From contig JASHOU010000078.1 of NCBI GenBank assembly GCA_030038475.1, positions 1-49,015 of the forward strand: DNA of 49,015 nucleotides. Direction: 5' to 3'. Positions 24,466 through 32,774 of this stretch are shown piece by piece. The stretch is from Terriglobales bacterium (GTDB lineage: Bacteria; Acidobacteriota; Terriglobia; Terriglobales; Acidobacteriaceae). Below the pieces are notes generated by a model, which saw only the letters and a program-made list of their open reading frames with translations, searched no databases and was not told the origin of the DNA. A program made the position numbers and the translations under genes. Each line of letters starts with the position of its first letter. The first letter of the stretch is position 1.

Positions 24466-24903
24466 ATGTCCGACCGTAGTTTTACCCTTGAAGAAGCACA
24501 GTCGCTTCTGCCCATTCTTGAATCGCTGCTCAAGCAGGCCATCAACGGCAAAAAGCTGATTGAGAGCGTTGACGCCGAATTGCAGGCGACGGCGCATCGC
24601 GTCTTTCTGAATGGCGGAACGCTTCTTAATGTGGTTCATCTGGCGCGGCGCAAGGCCGAGCGCGAGAAGGCGATCCGGCGCGTGAAAGACGCTCTCGCCG
24701 AGATTGACGCGACCGGTGTGCAGGTCAAGGACCTCGACATCGGCCTGCTCGATTTTCCCTGCAAGGTCAATGGCGAGATTCTGCTGCTTTGCTGGAAGCT
24801 GGGTGAGACCTCGATCACGCATTGGCACGGAGCCAGCGAGGGCTTCGCTGGCCGTAAGCCCATTGACGAGCGCATCGCCAAGGCTGGGAAACGGGAGATG
24901 TGA
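24466..24903 (+). CDS. DUF2203 family protein
   Basis: The 145-residue soluble protein has a helical N-terminal half (LEEAQSLLPILESLLKQAIN) and a C-terminal part with GVQVKDLDIGLLDFPCKVNGE and LCWKLGETSITHWHGASEGFAGRKPI. This pattern matches DUF2203 (PF09969), a widespread family without assigned function. The HWH and DF-C residues are conserved in the family and could form a metal or ligand site (inference). A TAAAAT box 6 nt before the ATG suggests leaderless expression. Confidence 0.8.
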   Translation: MSDRSFTLEEAQSLLPILESLLKQAINGKKLIESVDAELQATAHRVFLNGGTLLNVVHLARRKAEREKAIRRVKDALAEIDATGVQVKDLDIGLLDFPCKVNGEILLLCWKLGETSITHWHGASEGFAGRKPIDERIAKAGKREM

Positions 24904-25110
24904 GATCGACAAGTTGCGCTGTCATCGTGGAGCGTCCTGCGGCCGGAAACTTTACAAAACACTACGCAAGTTACCAACGGCATCCCGTTCTTAATATTCG
25001 AGAAGAGCGCGGCACCCGGTTGGAGTAAGACTCTAGCCATGCACTATCGGTAGGCGGGCGGGAACCGCGCGTTCTGCTAAAATTACGCTATCTGAGGCGA
25101 TCATCTTTTT

Positions 25111-25764
25111 ATGTTGACCGGGCGCAAACTGGCGTTGACGCTTGCCTTCGCGGTTCTCATTGCAGTGTCCGCCGGTATCAGTTGCAAGGGCTTCTTCGTC
25201 CAGCCCACGCTCACCTCGATCACGGTCAATCCCACCGCTCCATCGGTTGAGGTGGGGGATACCACCACATTGACGGCTTATGGCGTGTACAGTGATGGCA
25301 CGGGCAGCTATTTGAGTAGTGGTGTGTCCTGGTCAAGCAGCGACACCGCAATAGCGACCGTTGCCGGGAGTGGCGGCGCGACGCTGACCGGAGTTTCGAC
25401 GGGCACGGCGACCATCACTGCCAGTTCGCAGAGCGTTACCAATACAGCCACCGCCACGGTGTTCATTTCCGTTTCGTCAATTGCCATCAGCCCGACATCG
25501 CAGAGCATGGGCGAAAACGATACTGTTTCGTACCTGGTGTATGCGAACGGTAGTCAGGCTAACAACATAAGCAGCGGCGCGACGATTACGGTGACTCAGA
25601 ACGGGGCCACAGTAAGCACGATTAGCTGCTCCTACGACAGTACCGATCTAGAGCAGGATTGCACCTCCTCCGATGCAACACCCGGCACCTACACGTTGAC
25701 TGCAACCTATCCCGGCACAACGCTGACGGCCACAGCTACGCTGACGATCACTAGTAGCTCTTAA
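25111..25764 (+). CDS. Exported Ig-like (BID_2) protein, probable lipoprotein
   Basis: The 217-residue protein has a signal peptide (charged start MLTGRKLALTLAFAVLIAV) ending in AGISC, so Cys25 may be lipidated, though the -3 position (Gly) is atypical. Residues 35-118 form a BID_2/Big_2-like Ig domain (LTSITVNPTAPSVEVGDTT, VSWSSSDTAIATV, GVSTGTATITA). A second Ser/Thr-rich beta domain follows with two cysteines. The CKGFF-PTLTSI start is frequent in acidobacterial surface proteins (recollection, not checked). The role may be surface adhesion or scaffold. The 207-nt gap upstream holds TAAAAT about 30 nt before the start. Confidence 0.75.
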   Translation: MLTGRKLALTLAFAVLIAVSAGISCKGFFVQPTLTSITVNPTAPSVEVGDTTTLTAYGVYSDGTGSYLSSGVSWSSSDTAIATVAGSGGATLTGVSTGTATITASSQSVTNTATATVFISVSSIAISPTSQSMGENDTVSYLVYANGSQANNISSGATITVTQNGATVSTISCSYDSTDLEQDCTSSDATPGTYTLTATYPGTTLTATATLTITSSS

Positions 25765-25912
25765 GGAAGCGTGTTGCTGCAGGGATGCCGATAAACCCGT
25801 TCATAGTCCAACGGTCGGCTACAAATTGGGAGTGCCAAGGTTGGGGCCACGGGTGACGAGCCATTCACCTTCCCCAGCATCCGCAGCCGCGCTATAGTGA
25901 AGTTTTGACCCT

Positions 25913-27016
25913 GTGAAGTTCCTCCCGACAACTCTGCTTGGATCGACAGTTCTTCGATCGACGGTGCTTCGATGGGCACGGTTCCGACCGGCAATGCTTG
26001 CCTGCGGCCTGGCGAGTGTACTGTTTCTTGCCGGCTGCAATCGCGGCAGCGGACGCGTCGAAGTCGCTTACGTCTCCGCGGTGCAGGCTGTTCTGCGCGA
26101 TCATGTTGCCGCGGTGTACGAAAAAACCGGCGTGGTGAAAAACGGCGAGCGCGTGGAGGTGCTCGACCGCGATCGCCGCTTCGTCAAAGTGCGCACTCAG
26201 GATGGCGCTATGGGATGGGTGGAACAGCGTTATCTGGTCGATCAGGGTGTCTTCGATCAAATCCAGAAGCTCGCGGCCGATAACAAAAACGATCCGGTGC
26301 AGGCCCAGGGAACCACGCGCAACGACACCAATCTGCACGTTGAGCCGGGACGCGACACCGAACACCTCTATCAGATTTCTTCCGGCGAAAAGCTGGCGCT
26401 GCTGAAGCGCGGCACGGCCGAGAAGCCGGGAGTGGTTGCGCCGCCGCCGCGCGTGGCCGCGGTGACTGGCAAGCAAAAAGAAGAAGACAAAAAGCCGGTT
26501 CCGATTGTCGAGGATTGGTGGCTGGTGCGCGATTCGCATGATCGAGTGGGATGGGTACTTGCACGCATGGTCGATCTCGACGTTCCGCTCGACATCGCGC
26601 AATATGCCGAAGGCCAGCGCATCGTCGCCTACTTTGTGCTCGACCAGGTGCAGGATGGCGATAAGAAGGTGCCGCAGTATTTGACCGTCATGAGCGAGCC
26701 GAAAGATGGATTGCCATTCGACTTCAATCAGATTCGCGTCTTCACCTGGAATGTGAGGCATCATCGCTACGAAACCGCTTACCATGAGCGTATCGAGGGC
26801 ATGCTGCCCGTGACCGTTTCGCAGGAAAACTTCGACAAAGAAGGCGTGTTGCCGGTCTTCACGATTCGCGTGCTCGATGACAATGGCAACGTCAGCGAGC
26901 GCAAGTACAAGTTGAATACTCCGATTGTGCGGCGCGTCTTGGCGCCGGGACAAGAGCCGCAGAGGACGTCGTCGAAGCGGACGTCAGCGAAACGGGCAGC
27001 TCGGCAGAAGCCGTAG
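25913..27016 (+). CDS. Exported SH3-domain lipoprotein
   Basis: The 367-residue protein has an N-terminal segment with hydrophobic core and lipobox LAGC (Cys about residue 42). Two SH3-like (SH3_3/SH3b) modules follow: about residues 50-110 (KNGERVEVLDRDRRFVKVRT, MGWVEQRYLV) and about 135-225 (NLHVEPGRDTEHLYQISSGE, WWLVRD, RVGWVLARMV). The C-terminal region ends in a basic Lys/Arg/Ser tail. Bacterial SH3 modules often bind peptidoglycan or peptides. The start is GTG 25913; ATG 25994 is an alternative but gives a signal peptide without a positive N-region. The first codons form a 15-nt repeat. Confidence 0.75.
   Translation: MKFLPTTLLGSTVLRSTVLRWARFRPAMLACGLASVLFLAGCNRGSGRVEVAYVSAVQAVLRDHVAAVYEKTGVVKNGERVEVLDRDRRFVKVRTQDGAMGWVEQRYLVDQGVFDQIQKLAADNKNDPVQAQGTTRNDTNLHVEPGRDTEHLYQISSGEKLALLKRGTAEKPGVVAPPPRVAAVTGKQKEEDKKPVPIVEDWWLVRDSHDRVGWVLARMVDLDVPLDIAQYAEGQRIVAYFVLDQVQDGDKKVPQYLTVMSEPKDGLPFDFNQIRVFTWNVRHHRYETAYHERIEGMLPVTVSQENFDKEGVLPVFTIRVLDDNGNVSERKYKLNTPIVRRVLAPGQEPQRTSSKRTSAKRAARQKP
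25937..25981 (+). repeat. 15-nt tandem repeat in the SH3 lipoprotein 5' end
   Basis: Three units of 15 nt (CTTGGATCGACAGTT, CTTCGATCGACGGTG, CTTCGATGGGCACGG) encode LGSTV-LRSTV-LRWAR in the presumed signal region. Whether this is translated depends on the start chosen. Confidence 0.8.
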
Positions 27017-27063
27017 CGGTCACCGCCGAGGGGTCTGGTGCGCAAGAAAATCCTAAACAAGAA

Positions 27064-27094
27064 TTGTCATCCTGAGCGAAGCGAAGGACCGCTT
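27064..27094. repeat. Dispersed palindromic repeat (TGAGCGAAGCGAAGG type)
   Basis: GTCATCCTGAGCGAAGCGAA followed by GGACC and a T run lies between the SH3 gene and the convergent DegT gene. Sequences with this core are common dispersed repeats in many bacterial genomes (recollection). The partner core lies in the insert at 15027-15055. It may act as a transcription end for the SH3 gene. Confidence 0.6.
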
Positions 27095-27142
27095 TTTTCT
27101 CGGCGAGCGTCTGAGCGGTGAAACCGCGCTGTGAAGACACTC

Positions 27143-28492
27143 TCAGGAATAAAATTCGGCGATGCTCTCGACCACCCAACCAATTTCGGCTTCGGTCAAC
27201 TCCGGGAACATGGGCAGTGCAAGCACTTCCTGCGCGGCTTGTTCGGCGACGGGCAGATCTCCGGCTTTCAAGCCGAGATAAGCGAACACTGGCTGCAGAT
27301 GCAACGGCAGAGGATAGTAGACCTCCGACCCGATCTTTCTTTCGGCGAGGAATCGTTTCAGGTCGTCTCGCCGGACAGCGCGAATCACATATTGATGAAA
27401 CACATGTTTCGCTTGCGGACTGCGTGCGAGCAAACGCACCGGCGCGCTGGGCTCGTTTGACGCGCCGCCTGGGCTCAGATTAACAGTTAGCCCGGCCGCG
27501 GCAAACAGGCGGTCGTAGGTTGCGGCGTGGGACTCACGGCTCCGGTTCCAGTCGGCGATGTGGGCGAGCTTCACGCGGAGCACTGCCGCTTGAATCGCGT
27601 CCATGCGTCCGTTCCAGCCAAATTCGTTATGGTAATAACGCTGCGGACTGCCGTGGTTGCGCAGCTGCCGCATGTGCTCGGTCATCTCCGGATGATTCGT
27701 CGTAACGATCCCCGCCTCTCCGTAGGCGCTGAGATTCTTTGTGGGATAGAAGCTGAATGCGGCGGTTTCGCCCATCGAGCCGGCGCCGCGTCCGTTCCAC
27801 TCCGCGCCAATCGCTTGCGCCGCGTCCTCGACAATTGCGATGCCGAATTCCTTTCCGGTGCGGGCGAACGACTCCATATCGGCGCATTGCCCATAAAGAT
27901 GCACGGGAAGAATCGCGCGCAGATTTTCGATCCCTTTTGTGCGGATGCACTGGCGGAGCACACGCTCGACCAGCACCGGATCGAGATTCAGCGTGCCGGG
28001 ATCGACGTCGACAAATACCGGAGTCGCGCCCGCGCGCACGATGGAGCTCGCCGAAGCGAAAAAACTGAAAGGCGTAGTAATAACCGAGTCGCCGGGTTTT
28101 ACACCAGCGGCGACGAGCGCCAGCCAGAGCGCTTCGGTTCCGGACGAGCAACCGACGGCGTGGGCCGCTCCGGTCAGCGCGGCAATCTCGCGTTCGAGGG
28201 TTTCTACCTCCGGGCCGAGAATGAAGCTCTGCGAATCGCAGACGCGCTCGATGGCGGTGAGCACTTGTTCGCGAATGCCTTCGTACTGGCGACGCAGGTC
28301 GAGCAGCGGAACGGATTCGAGTCCGGCTGGCTGCGTTTGCGATGACCGTTTTTGCGATGACCGATCTTGGGGTAATCCTTTTTGTGACAATTCAGTCCGC
28401 ATTTCCGCAAATTCTAGCAGGCGAGTCGGGATCGTGGCGGTGTTGTCGACGAGATGCCAGGTCAGCTCGCGACCGGGCCTATTGAAATCCAT
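27143..28492 (-). CDS. DegT/DnrJ/EryC1/StrS aminotransferase
   Basis: The 449-residue protein is a PLP-dependent sugar aminotransferase-like enzyme (fold type I). The catalytic lysine is in FSFYPTKNLSAYGEAG, preceded by IVEDAAQAIGAEW that binds the pyridine nitrogen. The substrate-end motifs RNHGSPQRYYHNEFGWNGRM and QYVIR are typical. It probably aminates a nucleotide keto-sugar; the donor and sugar are unknown. The ATG at 28492 has a CAGGA 6-7 nt before it; ATG 28402 would remove a non-conserved N-terminus with a QDRSS-QKRSS repeat. It is divergent from the TonB receptor. Confidence 0.88.
   Translation of the reverse strand: MDFNRPGRELTWHLVDNTATIPTRLLEFAEMRTELSQKGLPQDRSSQKRSSQTQPAGLESVPLLDLRRQYEGIREQVLTAIERVCDSQSFILGPEVETLEREIAALTGAAHAVGCSSGTEALWLALVAAGVKPGDSVITTPFSFFASASSIVRAGATPVFVDVDPGTLNLDPVLVERVLRQCIRTKGIENLRAILPVHLYGQCADMESFARTGKEFGIAIVEDAAQAIGAEWNGRGAGSMGETAAFSFYPTKNLSAYGEAGIVTTNHPEMTEHMRQLRNHGSPQRYYHNEFGWNGRMDAIQAAVLRVKLAHIADWNRSRESHAATYDRLFAAAGLTVNLSPGGASNEPSAPVRLLARSPQAKHVFHQYVIRAVRRDDLKRFLAERKIGSEVYYPLPLHLQPVFAYLGLKAGDLPVAEQAAQEVLALPMFPELTEAEIGWVVESIAEFYS
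28336..28365 (-). repeat. 15-nt tandem repeat in the DegT-family gene 5' region
   Basis: Two near-identical units (TTTGCGATGACCGTT and TTTGCGATGACCGAT, written on the + strand) encode RSSQK-type pentapeptides on the minus strand, followed by a diverged third unit. Confidence 0.75.
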
Positions 28493-28640
28493 AGATCGTC
28501 CTGCAGTCAGTACAGATTTTAGAAGACATAAACAAAGCCTACCTGTGTAAGTGATTGATAGGAAACAAACTTTATCGCCACGTTTTGTGGCCAGCCACTT
28601 GCTTCTTAAGCGGTTTTTCAGTGTGGTGCATTGCGTTTAC

Positions 28641-28665
28641 ACGCCAGCAACAGTTCGACTGGCGT
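28641..28665. promoter_or_regulatory. 7-bp hairpin in the receptor gene leader
   Basis: ACGCCAG (28641-28647) pairs with CTGGCGT (28659-28665) across 11 nt, 50 nt before the TonB receptor start. The 223-nt divergent region 28493-28715 shows no other strong signal. Role unknown. Confidence 0.35.
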
Positions 28666-28715
28666 TAAGGTAACGGTTTCCCAGGTTTTCACCAGAGTCA
28701 GTGAGGAGAGACACC

Positions 28716-31700
28716 ATGAAGCAGAGCGTGCGGAATCTTCGGTTGGCTGCATTGTTGATGGCGCTATTCGGATTATTGGCGCTGAGCTCGAGCATGCTTT
28801 ACTCGCAAACCGCCACCACGGGCGTTGTGCTTGGAACTGTGACGGACCCGACGGGCGCAGTTGTCAGCGGTGCGACTGTTACCTTGGTCCAATCGGGTAC
28901 CAACTACACGCTGACCGCAACGACCGATAAAGGCGGGCGCTATATTTTCCCCTCGGTAGCGCCGGCGGAGTACACGCTCACGATCACGGCAAAGGGATTT
29001 CGCAAAACTACGGTAAATAAGCTGGACATCGATGTAGCCAAGTCGGCAACCGTTGACCAGGTGTTGACGGTCGGAACCGCATCCGAAGTGGTCGAGGTCA
29101 CAGCTTCGGGGATGAACGAACTACAGACTACGGATGCCAGCGTGGGCGAAGTGCTCAGCGGGACGGAGTTGAATCGCCTGCCGGTGCAGGGCAGAAGCGC
29201 CGCCCAGCTCATTTTCTACCAACCCGGGGTCTCACCGGATATAGATATGGGTGACGAAGGCGGCGGGCAGATCGCGGGAGCCCGCAGCGACCAGGCAACC
29301 TTTACGATTGATGGCGGCGACGCCACCAGCGATCTGGAAGGATCGAACAACTACAACTCGCCCAGCCAAGACTCGAGTGCGCTATCGCCGGTTGTGCCGG
29401 TGCCGCAAGATTCGATCGACGAGTTCCGGGTGTCAACCAACGGCCAAAACGCGCAATTCGGTTCCTCTTCAGGCGGAGAAATCGCGTTTATCACCAAGTC
29501 TGGCACCAACAGCTTTCACGGCAGCGTTTATGAGTACCATTCTGACGACGGACTGGACGCCAATGGCTGGACGGATAATTTTGACAATGTGCCCAAGCCC
29601 CCATCGGTCGACAATCGTTTTGGCGCGGGCGTAGGCGGCCCGATCATCAAGAACAAACTGTTCTTTTACGGCTTCTATGAAGGACGCCGCTTCCACGACC
29701 AAACCATTATTGACCGCCTGGTAGCTACTCCCAGCTTCAAGGATGGTGAGATTGGCTGGACGAACGCTTCCGGAGCGACTGTTCTGGAAAACTTCAATCC
29801 AGCGAACGGACCTTTGAGCACGAATTGCCCGACATCCAATGGTTATTCGGGTGCTTGCGACCCACGCGACATTGGCATGAGTGCCGCGAGTATCGCCCAG
29901 TTGGCCCTTCTGCCAACCGGAAACAACCCGGCGGAAGGGGATGGTATCAACACGATCGGCTTGACCGCGCCGGCGAAAACTCCAATCAGCGTGGACACGA
30001 GCAAATTCAAGCTGAATTACACCGTTAACAACAAATGGTCAGCTTTTGGAAGCTGGCAGTACTCGAGCACAGCGCGCACTGGTAGCGAGCAGATCAGCCT
30101 GCTGACGGGTGCCCCCACTTCGGTGAGCGGTGACCCCTACTTCAGCAACTTCTTCACCTTCCAGGTGCAGGGTCAGCTTAGCCCGACTTTCCTGTCGGTA
30201 ACGCACGGATCGTTCCTGAAGAACTGGTGGGGCTGGACCCGGCAATCTCCGAGTCCCCTGATTAATCCGGACCTAAGCACTTATGCTATCCAAATGGCGG
30301 GTGAGGGAACGGGGGCGAGCAGCGGTTTCGGCGGTACCGGCAAGCTGATCTCCGATCCCATCAATATCAATACGCAACAGGCCCGCGCCCGAGTCTGGGA
30401 TGGCCACGACTGGTATATTGCCCAGGATTTCACGAAAGTTTTGGGCGCGCACACATTCCAGTTCGGCGGCGACGGGCGCGTCTGGCATGATTACCACATC
30501 CGCACCGATCAGGTGCTGGGTGGATTGACGACGGGGCCGATAGCCTACGTACAAACCGGCACGCTCGCTGAGGGCACCGAAAATGTCACGGTGGGCCCAA
30601 ATTTTGAGCCGGTTGGTCTCTCACCCGGGGCCGCTCCATTTTGGGATGGTTACTATGCATCCCTCATGGGCATGGAAGACCACTCCGCCCAGGTGGAAGT
30701 CCGCAACGGAGCCTTCCAGCCTTACCCGCTCGGTACGGACACGGCCGCGCATGTCACCTTACCGGCGTTCAATCTGTACTTTCAGGATGTGTGGAAGGCA
30801 AAGCGGAACCTGACGATCACGGCAGGATTGAACTGGGGCGTCACTCTAGTACCGCACGAGCAGAATAACCTGGAATCGGTTCTGGTTTACGCGGACTCCA
30901 ACAATCCCGTGAATGCGATCCAGTATCTCGACAGTCGCGGCGCTGCCTTAGAGTCAGGGAACCTCTACAACCCGACTTTCGGTATTTCCCCGGTGGGGTC
31001 CCTGCAGCAGCCGTTTAAGAACAGCATGCGGCAGGCGTTCTGGAAGAACATTGGCCCGCGCGTTGCCGTAGCGTGGCAGGTTAAGCCCAACACGGTGATT
31101 CGCGGCGGCTATTCGCTGGTCTTTGATCGGAGCAGCGCCGTGACCAGCGTGCTAAGCGGCTTGCTGGCTGGCGGATTAGCGGACGTACTTACATGCTCAG
31201 GTCCGACCTTCACTGGACCTGCGGGCAGCCCCGCGGCCTGTTTGGGTTCGGGGGTACCGACCACTCCCGTGAATGCGTACCGAGTGGGGGTGGACGGTCC
31301 GGGTGCTCTTCTTCCGGCACCTGTCGCCGACCCGATTCCGCTTGTTCCTGCCGGTTTCAGCTTGACCCGGTCGTACGGTGCGGACGCGTATTATACTCCG
31401 GGTTACGCTCACGCTCTCGACTTCACAGTTCAGCGCACTTTGCCCCACAACATGTTGTTGGAAGTCGGCTATATCGGCCGCTTCAGCCGCAACCTGACCA
31501 ACGACGAGGAGCTGAATTCTCCGGATTTAAAGGAATTGGATCCGGCCAGCGGGCAAAGGTACGCTACGGCCTTCGATGCGGTGAGCAATGCATTTGTTAG
31601 CGGCACAACCGCCCCAAACCAGCCTTTCTTTGAAGACCTGGGGAACCCTGCAGTTTGCACGCCCAACGGCACACCGGGCCCAAGCGGGACTTCGTGCACC

Positions 31701-32684
31701 GGTTTCGCCCAGTTCCTTTTTAACAACTTTATTCAAGCGCCAGGCAATATCTGGTTCTTGGACGCGTATATGAACCTTTTTGGCGGTTTCTCGGGCGTGG
31801 GGACGACCAACACGCAAGTCGAGCTATTGCAGCAGGTGACGCATGGTGGATGGTCCAACTACAATGCCGGTATCCTGACCCTGCGCAGCCCGTTGACGCA
31901 CGGCTTGCAGTACCAGTTCAACTGGACCTACAGCAAGGCGATCGGCAACCAGGGAATCAACCAGCAGTATATTTACTCCAATAACGATCCCTACGACTAC
32001 AACATCGACTACGGCGCTGAAGCCTTCGACCACAAGTACACCATAACTGGCCTGTGGTATTACGAGCTGCCGTTTGGCAAGGGCAAGACCTTTAATACCT
32101 CGAGCGGCGTGCTCGACCGGATCATCGGCGGGTGGAGCTACTCGGGGATATTCAACTTCTTCACGGGTTCGCCCCAGTGCGCAGAGAACGAGGATGGCAC
32201 ATACGGTTCGCTGGCGAATATCAACGCCCCATGTACCTACGCGACCAGCTCGCTTCCAAGCTGGAGCAAGAATTTCAGCAACGGCGAAGAGAACGTTTTT
32301 GCCAACCCGACAGCAGTCCTCACCAACGTGTGCGGCTGGAACGGTACCCAATGTACGACTTATCCGCAGGTAAGCGCGGCGCTGGCGCCGGGCTTCCACA
32401 ACTCGGTTGACCAGATGCGCACGTTTGCGTTCTGGAACTTCGATATGTCGCTCGGCAAGAAGATCCCAATCACTGAAGGCATCGGCTTGAGCTTCAGCGC
32501 AGACGCTTTCAACATCTTTAACCACGTGATTTTCCAGAATCCGGCGCTGACAAACGATGGCATGGATATCAGTAACCCAGGCGAATTCGGCGTTATTACG
32601 CAGCAGTTCGCTGCGGGAATCCAATCCCAAAACTTTGGTTTGGGTGCGCGCGTACTACAGCTAGGGCTGAGACTGGACTTCTAG
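28716..32684 (+). CDS. TonB-dependent receptor, Oar-like
   Basis: The 1322-residue outer-membrane protein has a signal peptide (residues 1-30, AxA-like end near LYSQT), then a carboxypeptidase-regulatory-like beta domain (about 35-110: GTVTDPTGAVVSGATVTLVQ, GGRYIFPSVAPAEYTLTI). The plug follows (about 120-270: VEVTASGMNELQTTDASVGE, GARSDQATFTIDGGD, GGEIAFITKSGTNSFHG), then a long beta-barrel ending LGARVLQLGLRLDF. This layout matches the Oar-like receptor expansion of Acidobacteriota; substrates may be glycans or peptides. ATG 28716 has GAGGAGAG upstream. A strong terminator lies at 32713. Confidence 0.92.
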   Translation: MKQSVRNLRLAALLMALFGLLALSSSMLYSQTATTGVVLGTVTDPTGAVVSGATVTLVQSGTNYTLTATTDKGGRYIFPSVAPAEYTLTITAKGFRKTTVNKLDIDVAKSATVDQVLTVGTASEVVEVTASGMNELQTTDASVGEVLSGTELNRLPVQGRSAAQLIFYQPGVSPDIDMGDEGGGQIAGARSDQATFTIDGGDATSDLEGSNNYNSPSQDSSALSPVVPVPQDSIDEFRVSTNGQNAQFGSSSGGEIAFITKSGTNSFHGSVYEYHSDDGLDANGWTDNFDNVPKPPSVDNRFGAGVGGPIIKNKLFFYGFYEGRRFHDQTIIDRLVATPSFKDGEIGWTNASGATVLENFNPANGPLSTNCPTSNGYSGACDPRDIGMSAASIAQLALLPTGNNPAEGDGINTIGLTAPAKTPISVDTSKFKLNYTVNNKWSAFGSWQYSSTARTGSEQISLLTGAPTSVSGDPYFSNFFTFQVQGQLSPTFLSVTHGSFLKNWWGWTRQSPSPLINPDLSTYAIQMAGEGTGASSGFGGTGKLISDPININTQQARARVWDGHDWYIAQDFTKVLGAHTFQFGGDGRVWHDYHIRTDQVLGGLTTGPIAYVQTGTLAEGTENVTVGPNFEPVGLSPGAAPFWDGYYASLMGMEDHSAQVEVRNGAFQPYPLGTDTAAHVTLPAFNLYFQDVWKAKRNLTITAGLNWGVTLVPHEQNNLESVLVYADSNNPVNAIQYLDSRGAALESGNLYNPTFGISPVGSLQQPFKNSMRQAFWKNIGPRVAVAWQVKPNTVIRGGYSLVFDRSSAVTSVLSGLLAGGLADVLTCSGPTFTGPAGSPAACLGSGVPTTPVNAYRVGVDGPGALLPAPVADPIPLVPAGFSLTRSYGADAYYTPGYAHALDFTVQRTLPHNMLLEVGYIGRFSRNLTNDEELNSPDLKELDPASGQRYATAFDAVSNAFVSGTTAPNQPFFEDLGNPAVCTPNGTPGPSGTSCTGFAQFLFNNFIQAPGNIWFLDAYMNLFGGFSGVGTTNTQVELLQQVTHGGWSNYNAGILTLRSPLTHGLQYQFNWTYSKAIGNQGINQQYIYSNNDPYDYNIDYGAEAFDHKYTITGLWYYELPFGKGKTFNTSSGVLDRIIGGWSYSGIFNFFTGSPQCAENEDGTYGSLANINAPCTYATSSLPSWSKNFSNGEENVFANPTAVLTNVCGWNGTQCTTYPQVSAALAPGFHNSVDQMRTFAFWNFDMSLGKKIPITEGIGLSFSADAFNIFNHVIFQNPALTNDGMDISNPGEFGVITQQFAAGIQSQNFGLGARVLQLGLRLDF

Positions 32685-32712
32685 CGGTTAGCTGGAAATT
32701 GAAAGAACAGTG

Positions 32713-32745
32713 CGGGGAAAACCATAACGGTTTTCCCCGTTTTTG
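32713..32745 (+). terminator. Intrinsic terminator after the TonB receptor
   Basis: An 11-bp perfect stem CGGGGAAAACC / GGTTTTCCCCG with a 5-nt loop is followed by TTTTTG TTTG. It lies 30 nt after the receptor stop. On the other strand there is no T tract of note, so it probably serves only the + gene. Confidence 0.9.
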
Positions 32746-32774
32746 TTTGTGCAGTGGAATCGCGCTCATCTGCG

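Noticed and set aside
25765-25912. Possible tRNA-like or degraded gene between the two exported proteins
   Set aside because: No clover-leaf with a plausible T-loop could be folded by eye, and no protein remnant was recognised.
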